Position numbers and translations under genes: made by a program
NCBI GenBank assembly: GCA_035578175.1
Contig: JAQMRL010000001.1
Span: 46,461,553 to 46,525,552 of the forward strand
DNA length: 64,000 bases
Direction: 5' to 3'
Source of the DNA: Catonia carolina
Lineage: Eukaryota; Arthropoda; Insecta; Hemiptera; Achilidae
Shown: one piece after another, positions 21,438 to 32,344 of the stretch
How the letters are laid out: each line of letters opens with the position of its first letter
Numbering within the stretch: the first letter of the stretch is position 1
The notes under the pieces: generated by a model
Database searches by the model: none
What the model was told of the DNA's origin: nothing
Seen by the model: only the letters and a program-made list of their open reading frames with translations

Positions 21438-22772
21438 TAAAAAATATTCAACACATCGAATAAATTAATTGCAGATACAAATTGTATCTGTTTTCTAGAA
21501 TAATAGGTATTTATATCAGATTCATTGCATATCGTTTCAACTATCTAGACACTGCTATTTGTCAATTATAAATAGTTACAATAAAAGTTTCCTTTTTCAT
21601 CTAAAATAAAATCAACTGAATTGCTATGACGTTCTTTCAATTTTTATATTAAAACTATTGACTGATTATTTTTTAATCATCTATAAATTTCATCTGCCTT
21701 GCTTATTTATTGTTTTTATTAATATTTGTACACTATATTATTGTTTTACTAATGTATTCAATCCTCAAATCACATGCACAATTTTAGTGCATTTATAAGT
21801 ATTCAACAACCATAAAAGACAAAGTCAATTTTGAATCATAAATTTGGTTTGTACATGATAAGTTCTGTGAATAAACTACAGTGTGTACAATAAATGAGTT
21901 GTGGGTATCATTCATTACATTAAATTAAGATATTACTTTGCTAAGAAAAAATAGCCAACTTTAACCTTCCAAACGTGTTCTGTTGTATTATGTACTGTAC
22001 AACAGACTTAATATTGTAAGGCTAAACACCATAAAAGTGAAGAGACATGACCCCTTCCTCAATTCATATCTACTAAACAATGTGATGTTCATGAATATTA
22101 TATGAAATGCTCATTTTTGAAGATTTAGCAGTGATTAGACAGAAGAGAAGTCAACCCTTTTTTATTCTAGGTGAAATTATTGATGATTTGGTTCAACTCA
22201 GTTTTGTTGTGCTGTCTGCATATCATAGTCAATGGGTTTTGATCATGATATTGTTTTAAAATTTTCATCCAGTATTTAGAATCTTTTTACTATAAATTAA
22301 TACTTTATAAGAATCAGAAGTCAGACAAGGAGATAAGATTGACACCAATTTTTTTTTAAAACTGTGCCTAGGAAAAAGTAATAAAAGAATGAAATAATAA
22401 AGAATTAGAAAAATTAAATAAGAACGAAAATACAAAAATGGGAACTTAAATTCTTTAATATTAATCTAATGGCCTTTGCAAATAATATTAAATATTTTTT
22501 CAAAAGATATAGGGAAAAACTAAAATTTAAAAAATTAGAAGAGTAGAAAAAAAATTTAAAACAAAAATTTATAACAAATCTCATGAGAAGAGATATTGTA
22601 ATGGTTCTCAAACAGTACAAATAATAAAATAATAATAATATATGAAATAGAAATAACAACATGAAATACAGTAAAACATTTTTGTATGAAAAACAGAGTA
22701 CAAAAAATGGAAATGTTCAATAGTATCAAAAGAAAATAGTAGTGAGGTACAAAGAAACTTTTAAATATTAAA
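21438..22772. other. AT-rich intergenic stretch, nothing recognised
   Basis: Only low-complexity A/T sequence, with no shared repeat and no plausible exon seen. Confidence 0.45.
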
Positions 22773-23105
22773 GGCTTATTCCCACAACACTAGGAAACTA
22801 GCGTCAACTAGGAACGAACAAACTAACAGCTAGTTTAGAAGCGCTAGTGACTTTGAACATGGATGATTTTACTAGCACTAGTAGGGAAGAAAAGGAAACT
22901 TGATTGTCGCACTAGGAAACTAGCTCGGTGTGAACATTTAAAAACGTTGCTAGTAAGCTGTACTTTGTACAGCTGTACACAACACAACTCACTTATGTTT
23001 TCAGACCACTGCCAATGATTAACTAGCTCCGTGGGAAACATCATCGATGCATTGAAAGGTCCTGCTACTAGTAGCAGCTAGTAAACTAGTGTCATGGGAA
23101 TAGGC
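22773..23105. mobile_element. MITE with CTAGT-rich inverted ends
   Basis: The terminal inverted repeats are GCTTATTCCCACAACACTAG at left and, reversed, GCCTATTCCCATGACACTAG at right, followed by matching AAACTAGC-like sequence. The 333-bp interior is non-coding and unusually rich in CTAGT/ACTAG words, including the 16-bp palindrome CTGCTACTAGTAGCAG. The target-site duplication is not clear, so the superfamily is open. Confidence 0.75.
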
Positions 23106-24359
23106 ATTAGAAATTATACACTTATAATATTCTAAAGGAAAGCTCAGGTAAGGTGTGTGATAATAACTTATATTCATCTGGAAAATAAATATTATGATAT
23201 ATGAAGGGTCCAGGGGAAAAACGATGAGGGTCCACAATTGATTATTTTTCAGAAAACGAAAAACTAAGTTTCATGTCTTCTAGACGAATAAAACTCAAAG
23301 CAAACAATTTTCTATGGCAAGATACAGTAGCCGCGTGGACTCTTATCGTTATACCCCTGTACCATGAATCTTTCACTGTATTTTTTGAAGGACTGTCAGC
23401 ATTTTCCCCCTGCTAGTACTTAATATAATAAAATATAAACCTATCGCAATAGAATGGCATTAATATCTAAAAAAAATGGACTCTCATTGTTTTTCCCCTG
23501 GATCCTTCATGTACAATGCGTGTGATAAGAGGGTTAGTTTATACAATGAACTTACTGGCAGTAAACCCTTAAATTTAACAGTAAAAAATGTGATCAAAGT
23601 GTCTGTGGTGTGTAACAATTATTTTTATTGAATGTAGATTCACTAACAGTCCAAGATTAGATTTCTTCTTCTTCTTCTTCTTCCATACTGATTAGAACTT
23701 ATAAAATTTAAAAGATGGTAGACTCACCCTACCCAATTAAGGAAAAAATAACTTGTATTTCTGAACCTAGCAAATCATTTAATCGTTAGCAATACTAGTT
23801 AATGCTCAATTTAACAGACGAATTCAGGGATACCGATGTCCATTGTTGAGAAAGTCTATTAAATTGAAAGTCATTCAGTTATAATATCGGTCACATATAT
23901 TTCTAAATGTGTTAAAGTAAACATTAGATTTGCTTATAGCCTTATTCTTATCATAACTTTCAAAAAACTGTACCTTTACACGCAGTAAAAACTGTACCGT
24001 AACAATTATGTAAAGTGCAGTTCCCAACTGAGCAGGAAAAATGGAGATATTTACAGTGATGCAAACATTTCAAAAAGTATCTATTGTGTGTATAAAATTA
24101 GTTACAAATATAAAAAAATTGTTATTAGTAATTTTTTCCCAAAAATTAACATTCCTTAGATCTTTGTAATTTTCAAAACATTTTATTTATTTAGGAGGCT
24201 AATCTGTTAAATTGAAAGTCCATTAAATCGAACATTGGTTGTATTTTGTTTTAATGTATGGGGAACAGAAAGAAATGTTAATAGCATAGTACACGTGACA
24301 CTTATTCATACCCTGTGTATGTTGCTATGATGTCACTGTAGAAAACTATTCCTCATCTC
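23106..24359. other. AT-rich intergenic stretch
   Basis: It contains a (TTC)n microsatellite at 23661-23684; otherwise nothing is recognised. Confidence 0.45.
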
Positions 24360-24372
24360 ACTAAAATAGAAC

Positions 24373-24515
24373 TTTGTTTTATTTTATTTTGGTTTAACGT
24401 CTGTTCTGCAATTATTGCTAATACAGACGGTGAAGGAAGAAATTATTTTTGTAACGTATGAATATATGCCATGCCTGAATGGGATTCGAACCCAAGACCG
24501 CATGATGAGGTGAGC
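24373..24515 (-). mobile_element. tRNA-derived SINE, family A, 5'-truncated
   Basis: The minus strand shows the B box GGGTTCGAATCCCATTCAGG and the family tail. The 13-bp duplication ACTAAAATAGAAC flanks it (24360-24372 and 24516-24528). The head stops within the tRNA-like part, before the A box. Confidence 0.88.
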
Positions 24516-24651
24516 ACTAAAATAGAACGCATGGTCACATTGTTTCTTCGCATCGTTCAGCCATGTGTTATTCTCTAGTTCCAAGTTATCGGCATGTTTG
24601 TAAATATCTAACAGCATTAATTAAAATATTTTTCTGGAATTCCAATTGTAG

Positions 24652-24808
24652 GTGACACAGTTTTCAGTATTAGTTACTGAAGCCAACCTAAATATACCTG
24701 CTTATGCAGTATATGGTTGTAATACCATTGTCAAAAGCAGGCAAGCTTACATGAGAGATGTAGTTGCCTGGATCAGACCAGATTCAACAGTGATACAAGC
24801 ACATCTAG
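24652..24808 (+). CDS. putative coding exon of an unidentified gene
   Basis: This sequence stands out from its A/T-rich surroundings. An acceptor (CCAATTGTAG) is followed by 52 open codons plus one base and a donor-like CTAG|GTAGTC. The encoded peptide begins VTQFSVLVTEANLNIPAYAV, continues YGCNTIVKSRQAYMRDVV and then AWIRPDSTVIQAHL. It is well mixed in composition, with Cys, Trp, Arg and Pro, as expected of a real protein and unlike chance frames here. I do not recognise the family and see no partner exon nearby. Without splicing the frame would stop at 24830. It could be one exon of a plus-strand gene between TPD52 and PET100, or a fragment of a retrocopy. Confidence 0.5.
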
Positions 24809-24829
24809 GTAGTCTTTCTGCTATTTAAC

Positions 24830-25520
24830 TATATACTATCCTATATAGTATAAACTATATACTATTGTACTAAATACTATCCTATCTAGCACAGCAGCTT
24901 TCATAGTACCGTTGCACCACATGACTACACATCTTAATTCTGCTTAATCTTAATTTAAATTTTAATTCTGCTGATTAAAAACTTTGCTTGGTTTTGTAAT
25001 AAACAGTTATTACTCAGTGAAATACTGAGTTAATTTAATTAATTAGGAACATTTAGGAATTATTAATTGGATATTTAAGTTATAATTAGTTAAGATAACA
25101 GTGTTTCCTGGCAAATTTTTCTCAATATTATAAGTTTTAATCCCTGAAATAAATAACACTACAGTGCAGAAACTGTTCATCAAATTAAGGGTCTACTGCT
25201 AATAGTATATAAACTGTTCATTCCATCAGCATAATCATATGTTCATTATAAACACTTTTGACTTTTTCAATGTACTTATAACATTTTTGTTACATCAACT
25301 TTTTCACTATGTCTATTTTTAAATAACTGTTATTTTATTGCTTCATATTATTGTTGGCAATAAATTGTATTATTAAAAGATGTTAATGTAGTAAATAATA
25401 TTCTATTAATGTATAAAAGACAATACAAAAATATATATTTTTTTGAAAACTTATAATGTGATTTATTTTTTATTACATTATAAACCACATTATGCAGTTA
25501 CCAATCAAAGTTTTCAGGGA
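24830..25520. other. AT-rich intergenic stretch, nothing recognised
   Basis: There is no repeat or exon. The right edge meets the GC-richer composite repeat at about 25521. Confidence 0.45.
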
Positions 25521-25551
25521 CCTGCATCCAGGTCGCCTTGCAGGATGGTTG

Positions 25552-26460
25552 TTGGTCACACACAGTCCTGCACACTTTACTGCAACTTAACCCTGCATCA
25601 CTTCTGATTTAGCCAATGATGTTGATAGTAGCTCTGAGATCTGATTTCGTGATGCCCACACCTCGCAAAAAATAGCTGCTTTGTTTTTAAGCAAGAATTG
25701 GAAGAAAGAGACGGTGAATAATAGCTAACCCCTATTAAATGGGTCATTTACACTTCTGCATGCAGTTGTCTGTCACACACAGTCCAGCAAACTGTATTGC
25801 AACTTAACCCTGCATCACTTCTTATATAGCCACTGACATTGATTGTAGCTCTGAGCTCTGATTTCGTGATGCCCCTGTTTGGGCATTTGCGAGTGTGGTG
25901 TGGTGCGTTTGTCCCCGAGTGGAGACAAAAACGAAATCAAATAAAGGATCCCGCGGGACCCTCCTCCAGAGCAGTGGACTGTATGCGTTGCGTGTTCTGC
26001 CACGCATCTTGTGCACTTTTTATTCGGTTGACGTACCCGGAATGCGATTTAAAGAAATACAAAATTAAGCAGCCTCTTACCTCCTTTGCCAGCGTGAATT
26101 GTACTCGTGTTGAGTGGGGGGTAAAAGGGGAAAGACAGGAATAAGGGATACGTATACCCGCTGAACTGCTGTTTTCTTCCAACGAGCGGTTTCTTCACAT
26201 GAACTTCACCGGCGTTTTCCGAGTGCATGTATAGGCGATGCGGTGCACTCCCATACAAGCGGCGTTCCTTCCTACTGTCCCGGCGCGTACTGGGGAGCGA
26301 GTGCGAACAGCTGTTACAAACGACAGCGGCGTCCTCAACCCTCCAACAATAAATTCAAACAATAGTGGAGCTACCACCCCCTCTCGCAAGAAAATAGCTG
26401 GTTTGTTGTTGCTTAGTTACTTAGCTTTTAAGCAAGAAGTAGAAGAAAGAGATAGTAAAT
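25552..26460 (+). repeat. direct duplication, second unit split by a 0.5-kb block
   Basis: Unit 1 (25552-25730) runs GGTCACACACAGTCCTGCA, AACTTAACCCTGCATCACTT, GCTCTGAGATCTGATTTCG, TCGCAAAAAATAGCTG, TTTTAAGCAAGAATTGGAAG. Unit 2 (25771-26460) has the same words in order, but between GATTTCGTGATGCCC (ends about 25873) and CTCGCAAGAAAATAGCTG (from about 26384) it holds about 510 extra bp of higher GC content. Either unit 2 gained an insertion or unit 1 lost it. Confidence 0.8.
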
Positions 26461-26711
26461 AATTATGTCAGCGAGTGAATTTTAATGATATTAAAATGTT
26501 GAATGACACAGATGTTAATGACTACAAAAAGTATTCAAGAATGGATAAACCATGTTTTACACTTTCATTAAGCATTGTTGGGCCAGTAATATCTGGTCGG
26601 CCAGTGCAGCTTTTCTCATATTTCTGTTTGAATAGTTAGAAGATCTAGCAACCTCACAAATACATTTTCATGAATGTGATATGCCTTCGTTATCCATTAT
26701 TATTTAAACAA

Positions 26712-27649
26712 AAATCTGGTGTGAAACACTCACACAACTTTCTCTTGCCAATGCAAATTATGAACACTAGCTAATATTATAAACAATATAGGTAATACAA
26801 GATTAGATTTAAACAAAAAAACTAACCTCAATAAACATAACCTAATTTAAATCATTAGTGAAAGACACAAAATGAAAATAACCTCAGTTTGGCTTAAAAA
26901 TACGGAAAATCACTCTTTCACACTAAACTAGGCTCTGTAGAGCAAAATGCTCTAAATAAAAGTTGTAGATCTTTTAATTTCCTATAAATTTTATAATGTA
27001 CTCTTTTGTCGTAGAATGCATCCTAAGGCTGAAATCTTAAAAACTCAATTTTTTTTACACCATTTTGTGAGAAAAAAACATAAAATTGCTAATTACCGCT
27101 AAACTAAGCGTTATACAAAAAAAAGTTACAAATAAAAGTTGTAGGATTTTAAATTCTCTACAACTTTTATTACATACGTTTTTGCACTAAAATTCATTAA
27201 AGCCGCAGTCTCAAAAAAACAAATTTTTTTACGTGAAAACAGTCTCTCCAAGAATTTCAGCAGACATGACACCTACCCTATCTTGTAAAGCATAAAAAAT
27301 TTAGTAAATGAGGCGATTTTTAAAAAAATCATAGGATCCGTTTTTGAGAAAATCGTAAAAAAGTGAAAAATTACACGAATAAACTACTACTTCCAGTTGA
27401 CCGATTTTGATAAAAAATTTTGTGTCGGGTTGGTAGTGGAGTCTAACTTAAGTTTCAAGTTCGTACAATGTTCCGTTCTTGAGATACTCTGTTTTCACAC
27501 ACACACACACGCGCAGACCAATCGCTAAAAACGTTTTTTGGGTTTAGGGGGTCTGAAAACCTGTAGATCCGGTGAAAACTCGATTTCGAAAAATCGACAT
27601 GAAAACTATACTTTCCTTCCTATATATTCATATAGGCAAGAGAAAGTAA
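26712..27649 (+). repeat. 0.94-kb dispersed element, copy 1
   Basis: It is shared with 35726-36670 over its whole length. Near the ends are inverted words: AACTTTCTCTTGCC (26737) and GGCAAGAGAAAGT (27635). The interior has a hairpin around GTTGTAGGATTTTAAATTCTC and a (CA)n run at 27493-27510. It has no coding capacity, so it is probably a non-autonomous DNA element. Confidence 0.8.
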
Positions 27650-27741
27650 AAAACACTCCGCAGGTAGTGTGACAGGACGCCAACATATTCACCCCGTGAA
27701 CAGACAGACTGCAAGGGGTGGGGGTGAGCTGGCTGGATGCT

Positions 27742-27769
27742 GGCATCCTGCTTACCTAAGCAGGATGCC
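27742..27769. repeat. perfect 13-bp-stem hairpin
   Basis: GGCATCCTGCTTA, then CC, then TAAGCAGGATGCC. It lies in the GC-rich right part of the composite repeat. No CTRR terminus of Helitron type follows directly. Confidence 0.7.
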
Positions 27770-27889
27770 TCGCTGGCAGTCAGCTACACTCAGTGTCCGA
27801 CATCTCTTGGGAGACCTACAAGTCAGCCTGGATGCAGGAGCGTGAATGACCCGCTCGTTAGGAGAAGAAACACCTTGAAGAAGAAGAAT

Positions 27890-29181
27890 AAACTGAATAA
27901 TGTTTAATTTATGTTCGGAATCTTCCCGTCAGTACCTCAAAGACTAATTGTGGCAATCAATATAAGTTATAAGTACACCAATATTTAATAAAATAATATT
28001 GTATCTTCTGACAACAGAATAAAAAAATTGTTGCAACAGATAGAAATATTAGTACACCAAATGGAGAATTTAACAGGTATCTTGACGACGGTCATTACAA
28101 TAAACTACACAAATTACTGTTCCATATAAAATAGGACTTTGGGATATAATTTCTTCGCCAACCACAGCCAGGAAATTCAAATGTTTATTGACTAATATAC
28201 ATTGATTCTTTTCTTATAGCGGACACATTTTAGCCATAAATTACATGACAAAAATATACATAGTGATAAATGAATAAGAAATTTTCTTGAACATTTTATT
28301 ATAAGTATCAAAGAAACGTAAAGAGAAAATTCAAGTAAACAAATAAATTAAAAATATATAATTAATTTGTTTCAAAATTTATTATACTTGTATTTTGCTA
28401 TATGTACAAAATGTCACACAGAAGTTTGAGTATGTATTTATGTTTACAAAAGAATCACAATGCCCACAAATACATAAAAATTAGTTAACGCACACTTGCT
28501 ACACATCAATGATCATATTTTCAGAGGTCATAAATCAAACACTCATCTCAAATATTTTGTAATGGACGATAAAGACAAATTCACAAACTATTGTTTTAAT
28601 ATCAAAATAAAAAAATATATATGGAAGCTTAAAATTTAAAAAAAGCAACAGACTTTATAGAAAAACTAAGAAATTATGCGTTAATTTCTGAGCCGGTTTC
28701 ATTCTTATGATTTCATTTTTCTAGTAATAAATTATAAAATGTTAAGTATGGTTTGTTATCCGGTGTTAAGAAAAAAAAACTGTCTGTTTTTCATAAGTAA
28801 TATTCTTAATGAAGAAGCAAACAAGCAAACACTAATTATACATTATTCAAAGTCAAATTAATAAATTATACAGTATCTCGGTCATTTTATGCAAAATAAG
28901 AACGATGCCTACTCCAACTGATAATACCGGGAAAAATATCAGAAAAAAGAACTCTGAGAAGATGACAAGCCTCATGGTTGCGGAACTGAAAAGAATAGTA
29001 CAGGTGCAACTCTATTCAGAGCAACAGTGTCCATGGCCATAAATGCCATTTTGACAGTCAATCTCCATTAAAAGAACAAGAAGAATAAACTATATATTAA
29101 AGAAATGTAAAATATATGAGAGAGAAGATTTTCCCTTTGTATGAGTTAATAAAAACAATATGAAATACTAATTACGGAAAC
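27890..29181. other. AT-rich intergenic stretch
   Basis: A GC-richer part near 28890-29080 has short open frames on both strands but no motif I can name. The rest is A/T sequence. Confidence 0.4.
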
Positions 29182-29255
29182 ATTTACCAGAAATGAATTA
29201 ATATAATAATTTCACTAATCTTCTTTTTAAACTGTGTCACCTTTATTGTAATTTC

Positions 29256-29295
29256 TACTTACACGTGTTTCGGTGGATCCACCATCATCAGAGTA
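29256..29295 (-). ncRNA. hammerhead-like ribozyme motif, intact core (left arm)
   Basis: Minus strand: stem I strand TACT, core CTGATGA, stem II GGTG/CACC with a GATC loop, GAAA, stem III CACGTG, TA cleavage site, then AGTA, which pairs with TACT. One extra U lies between CTGATGA and stem II. It has type I order. Confidence 0.65.
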
Positions 29296-29456
29296 AATGA
29301 AAAATTGAAACTAAAAAATTTTTTCACATTTATTTAAAATTTACAGAAGATGGTACATCTTCAGCCACTTGTATAAAACTACAAGTGACTGAAGATGTAC
29401 CATCTTCTGTAAATTTTAAATAAATGTGAAAAAATTTTTAGTTTCAATTTTTCATT

Positions 29457-29496
29457 TACTCTGATGATGGTGGATCCACCGAAACACGTGTAAGTA
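29457..29496 (+). ncRNA. hammerhead-like ribozyme motif, intact core (right arm)
   Basis: Plus strand, identical to the left-arm module: TACT (29457-29460), CTGATGA (29461-29467), GGTGGATCCACC (29469-29480), GAAA (29481-29484), CACGTG (29485-29490), TA (29491-29492) and AGTA (29493-29496). Predicted cleavage is after 29492. Stem III has no loop as a monomer, which in known minimal hammerheads favours action as a dimer or in a longer transcript. Confidence 0.65.
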
Positions 29497-29729
29497 GAAA
29501 TTACAATAAAGGTGACACAGATTAAAAAGAAGGTTAGTGAAATTATTATATTAATTCATTATATGAAATAGAAATAATTTCAAACTGCAGGATGCATTAT
29601 AAAGATTTATTTTTGAATTTACCAGAAAATAGATACATTACATTTTATTTTGGGAAAATACAAAATTAGTCAATTATTGAGAATAAACCTGTAAACAATA
29701 TGCATTAACAATAATAAACTTTACAAAAA

Positions 29730-29735
29730 TTTATT
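29730..29735 (-). terminator. PET100: polyadenylation signal of PET100
   Basis: AATAAA on the minus strand, about 63 nt after the PET100 stop codon, in a short 3' untranslated region. Confidence 0.55.
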
Positions 29736-29797
29736 TTAACAAATAACAAAAAGAAATCTATTTACAATAATCTATAACACTATGCATTTAAAAATTT

Positions 29798-30034
29798 CTA
29801 CTTTACTGATCTATCTAATTCTTTCAATCTGGCCAATTCAAGTTCAGAGTTGTGTTGTTGTAATTGTCTTCGTAGTTCTTCACCTCTGGCAATCATATCA
29901 GGTGGATACATTTCCTGTTTAACTTTGATAACCCATTCTTCAAATAATTTTGGCTGGTTAAAGTAATGAAACAATGCAACTGGAAACGCCATGTACACAC
30001 ACATTCTTCCAACCTCCAGCTTCCAATTTCCCAT
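29798..30034 (-). CDS. PET100: PET100 homolog, cytochrome c oxidase assembly factor
   Basis: Seventy-eight residues, close to the 73 of the human protein. PET100 is a small mitochondrial inner-membrane protein that helps assemble complex IV. The start MGNWKLEVGRMCVYMAFPVA matches the family pattern (Lys-Leu-Glu, Arg-Met, then a short membrane segment ending in FPVA), and the middle has the conserved EMYPP motif at about residues 37-41. The C terminus is a charged helix (RRQLQQHNSELELARLKEL). I start at the ATG at 30034 because an acceptor (GATTTCAG) lies just upstream at 30053; the in-frame Met at 30070 would be on the intron side of it. The whole coding region is therefore in one exon with a 5' untranslated exon farther upstream. 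It is head to head with PTRH2, another mitochondrial protein gene, 2.3 kb away. Confidence 0.93.
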   Translation of the reverse strand: MGNWKLEVGRMCVYMAFPVALFHYFNQPKLFEEWVIKVKQEMYPPDMIARGEELRRQLQQHNSELELARLKELDRSVK

Positions 30035-30767
30035 GTTTACCTTGTTAAATGACCTGAAATCATATTTCAATACCTTACTAAAAACTGGAATAACATCTGT
30101 AAGAAATTAATTGGAAACCATTATCTATTAACAACTTTAATTGTAAAGTACATGAATAAATAAAGATTAAAGCAATGATGGTTACATCTAGAAAAAAAAC
30201 ATTTTCTTCAAATAAAAATTTGCTTCATATGTTTATTGTTCTAAATTGAACAGATTGCAACGTACACAAATTAGGAATAAAAAAAAAATATGTTGGGAAA
30301 TAAAAATTATATTTTAAAATGAAACAGCTGACTGAATGAACATGCAAAGTAAATTTCTCCAAAAACTGATTTTTATGATAAATGAAGGTGTTATGTGGCT
30401 GACAGCAAGTTTTAACCATTTAAGGAAATTAGAGGATGAAAGAGCTATAAATATAGTTTAATTTTACACCTCGTAATGGATAAAAATGTTAGGATTACTT
30501 AAAATATTTTTCTAACAGACTTCATTACAATTTCATGAACAAATTTAGAATAATTACATTATTTGTGGTAACAATTATTTATTTACATTAGTGAAAAGTG
30601 TTATTAAATATTTCTTAAAATATATTATTTTATTTTTCAGTGTTTAATACACATTTTAGTCAATAAAGGTATTACATAGGCCTACATAAGAGAAGTATGC
30701 TGTCGTAAACTTTTTTTTTAATGTTTTCACAATTTACAAAAAAAAAAAAAAATGGGGCCAGCCGCCT

Positions 30768-30935
30768 CCGTAGCGTAGTGGTAGCACGCTAGTCAACAAC
30801 ACAAGAGATCCTGAGTTTGATTCCCAGCTAGGGTCTGGAAATTTTTACAAGTTAAAACTCACCGTTACATAACCCACTGTTGTTGCTAATAACCGAGCTG
30901 GTGATACAATTTTAATTAAACTAAAAACAAACAAA
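30768..30935 (+). mobile_element. tRNA-derived SINE, family B
   Basis: Head GCCGCCTCCGTAGCGTAGTG (A box region), then a weak B box GAGTTTGATTCCCAGC, then the family linker AGGGTCTGGAAATTTTTACA, and a tail ending in AATTAAACTAAAAA. It is one of six or more copies in the window. Confidence 0.85.
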
Positions 30936-31380
30936 AAACAATTTTTAAACAATTTGAAGACTTAAAATGAAATGAAATTTTTCTCAGAATCATATTTTTG
31001 TTACATAATGTTTTCATCTACTAAGAGCTTTAGTTAAAACATAAAAATGATGAGGGAACACTTTTGTAGAAACAACTTAACTATTTTTAACCACAGAAAT
31101 ACTGTCACGTAGTTGAAGGAAACATGAGATGATCCAGGTAGCTTTGTTTGAAAATTATAATGCTGTATGGACAAGATATAGTGATATATAGATATAGTGA
31201 TAACTCCATAAAACCATTTTAAATGAAACATTAAAAAGTTCAATATTAATGTAATTTTCCAGTCTTATAACTCATTAAATAATGCCTTAAGATGTATTTA
31301 CAAGAATTACTAACAATGACGGTTAGACCACAGAAGGTCTTCCTTTTTTTGGTTTTATGTTCGACTGTAATGCACATAAA

Positions 31381-31497
31381 GGATAATAAAGATGACGAAG
31401 AGTGATAGATGAAAATGAGTGATGAAGAAATGCCAGACTTGACCAGGAATGACATTTGGGACTCCTGGCGTAGAAGCCAGTTGCGCTGACTGCTACA
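31381..31497 (-). mobile_element. tRNA-derived SINE, family A-like, worn
   Basis: It carries GCCAGACTTGACCAGGAATG, then GCGTAGAAGCCAGTTGCGCT, the reverse complement of a tRNA-like head shared with 38226-38393 and 45720-46064. The B box is damaged. Confidence 0.7.
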
Positions 31498-32088
31498 TCA
31501 ACCAGTCATTTAAATTACACAATCACACGCACAAAGCAATCTTGATCATAAAATTGTACCATCCAACAAAAAAGCATCAGGTTGTTTTTACCCATAATTC
31601 CCAAGCTAAGATGTTCCACTTCTTTATTTAAAATTAGGCTAACAGCAATACTATTTCTCATAGGAAATATTTATTTAAAAACATACATAAAGGCAATTTT
31701 TCATTAATACCGACAGTACTTGAAAGTCTGTAGCATGGTTTTTTTTCTCATAAAAAGTTTAAACACAACAACAGAACTTTTTGAATAAAAAAATTACTTT
31801 TCTATTGAATTTAGAATTGTCTTAAATAATTCATTAAAAGAATTCTACCAAATGTCAGCCGTTCACACTAGAGTTACAAAAATAGAATTTCTTCTTCTTA
31901 TGGAACATTTACAAAGCACATTTTTATTAAAAATATAACACCATTACCCAAAAAGTTAAAAAAAACGTATAAACTGAACTTTAATTAAGGTAAAAAATAA
32001 TCTGGCTTTACTAAGATTACTTAATTTCAAACAGAGAGAAGTGTGAAATTGTAGTAAACACTGAAGCAAAATAAAACAACAATTTTGG

Positions 32089-32266
32089 CCGCCTCCGTAG
32101 CCCAGTGGTTAGCTTGCTATGCTGCAAAGCAGAGGTCCCGCGTTCGATTCCCGGCCAGGGTCTGGAAAAATTATTACAAGTTTAAACCCACCGTTCCTCA
32201 CCCAAATGTAGTCACTAATAACAAAGATGGTGATACGACTTAAAATAAAAAAACTAAAAAAAAACA
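32089..32266 (+). mobile_element. tRNA-derived SINE, family B
   Basis: Clear head GCCGCCTCCGTAGCCCAGTG, intact B box GCGTTCGATTCCCGG, linker AGGGTCTGGAAAAATTATTA and A-rich tail. ACAATTTT repeats at both borders and may be the target duplication. It lies about 80 bp upstream of the PTRH2 start codon. Confidence 0.88.
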
Positions 32267-32344
32267 AACAATTTTAATACCAAATGGCATTTAATAAAGC
32301 TTACTACAACGATACTACATATTTATTCATATCAGTGTTATCAA

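Larger units (their letters stand above)
25521..27838. repeat. composite repeat region with inverted borders
   Basis: CCTGCATCCAGGTCGCCTTG at 25521 recurs inverted at 27838-27815 (CCTGCATCCAGGCTGACTTG). Between them lie a direct duplication (about 25552-25730 and 25770-26460), a GC-richer 0.5-kb block (25871-26385) and a 0.94-kb repeat (26712-27649) that recurs at 35726. Open frames of 60-100 codons in the GC-rich block occur on both strands and show no motif, so I do not call a gene. Confidence 0.55.
29194..29616. mobile_element. palindromic retroelement with hammerhead-like motifs, copy 2
   Basis: This 423-bp element is flanked by the 12-bp duplication ATTTACCAGAAA (29182-29193 and 29617-29628). 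From about 29194 to 29560 it is a near-perfect palindrome: about 183-bp arms around a 6-nt centre (29374-29379), with very few substitutions and a 1-nt length difference. A non-palindromic tail (about 29561-29616) is shared with copy 1. Both arms hold an intact CTGATGA / GGTGGATCCACC / GAAA / CACGTGTA block. No coding sequence is present. Penelope-like elements are the best-known animal retroelements with hammerhead motifs in their terminal repeats, so I infer a non-autonomous relative. Confidence 0.85.

Noticed and set aside
25839..26462. Cluster of overlapping 60-100-codon frames on both strands
   Set aside because: They arise because the block is GC-richer and therefore has fewer stops; none shows a domain and all overlap each other.
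28889..29080. GC-richer stretch with a Cys/Gly/His-containing frame on the minus strand
   Set aside because: It stops after about 14 residues with no splice sites, so I cannot support a gene.
30035..30070. Twelve-residue N-terminal extension of PET100
   Set aside because: A splice acceptor at 30053 lies inside it, and the family begins at the Met-Gly-x-Lys-Leu-Glu start used here.
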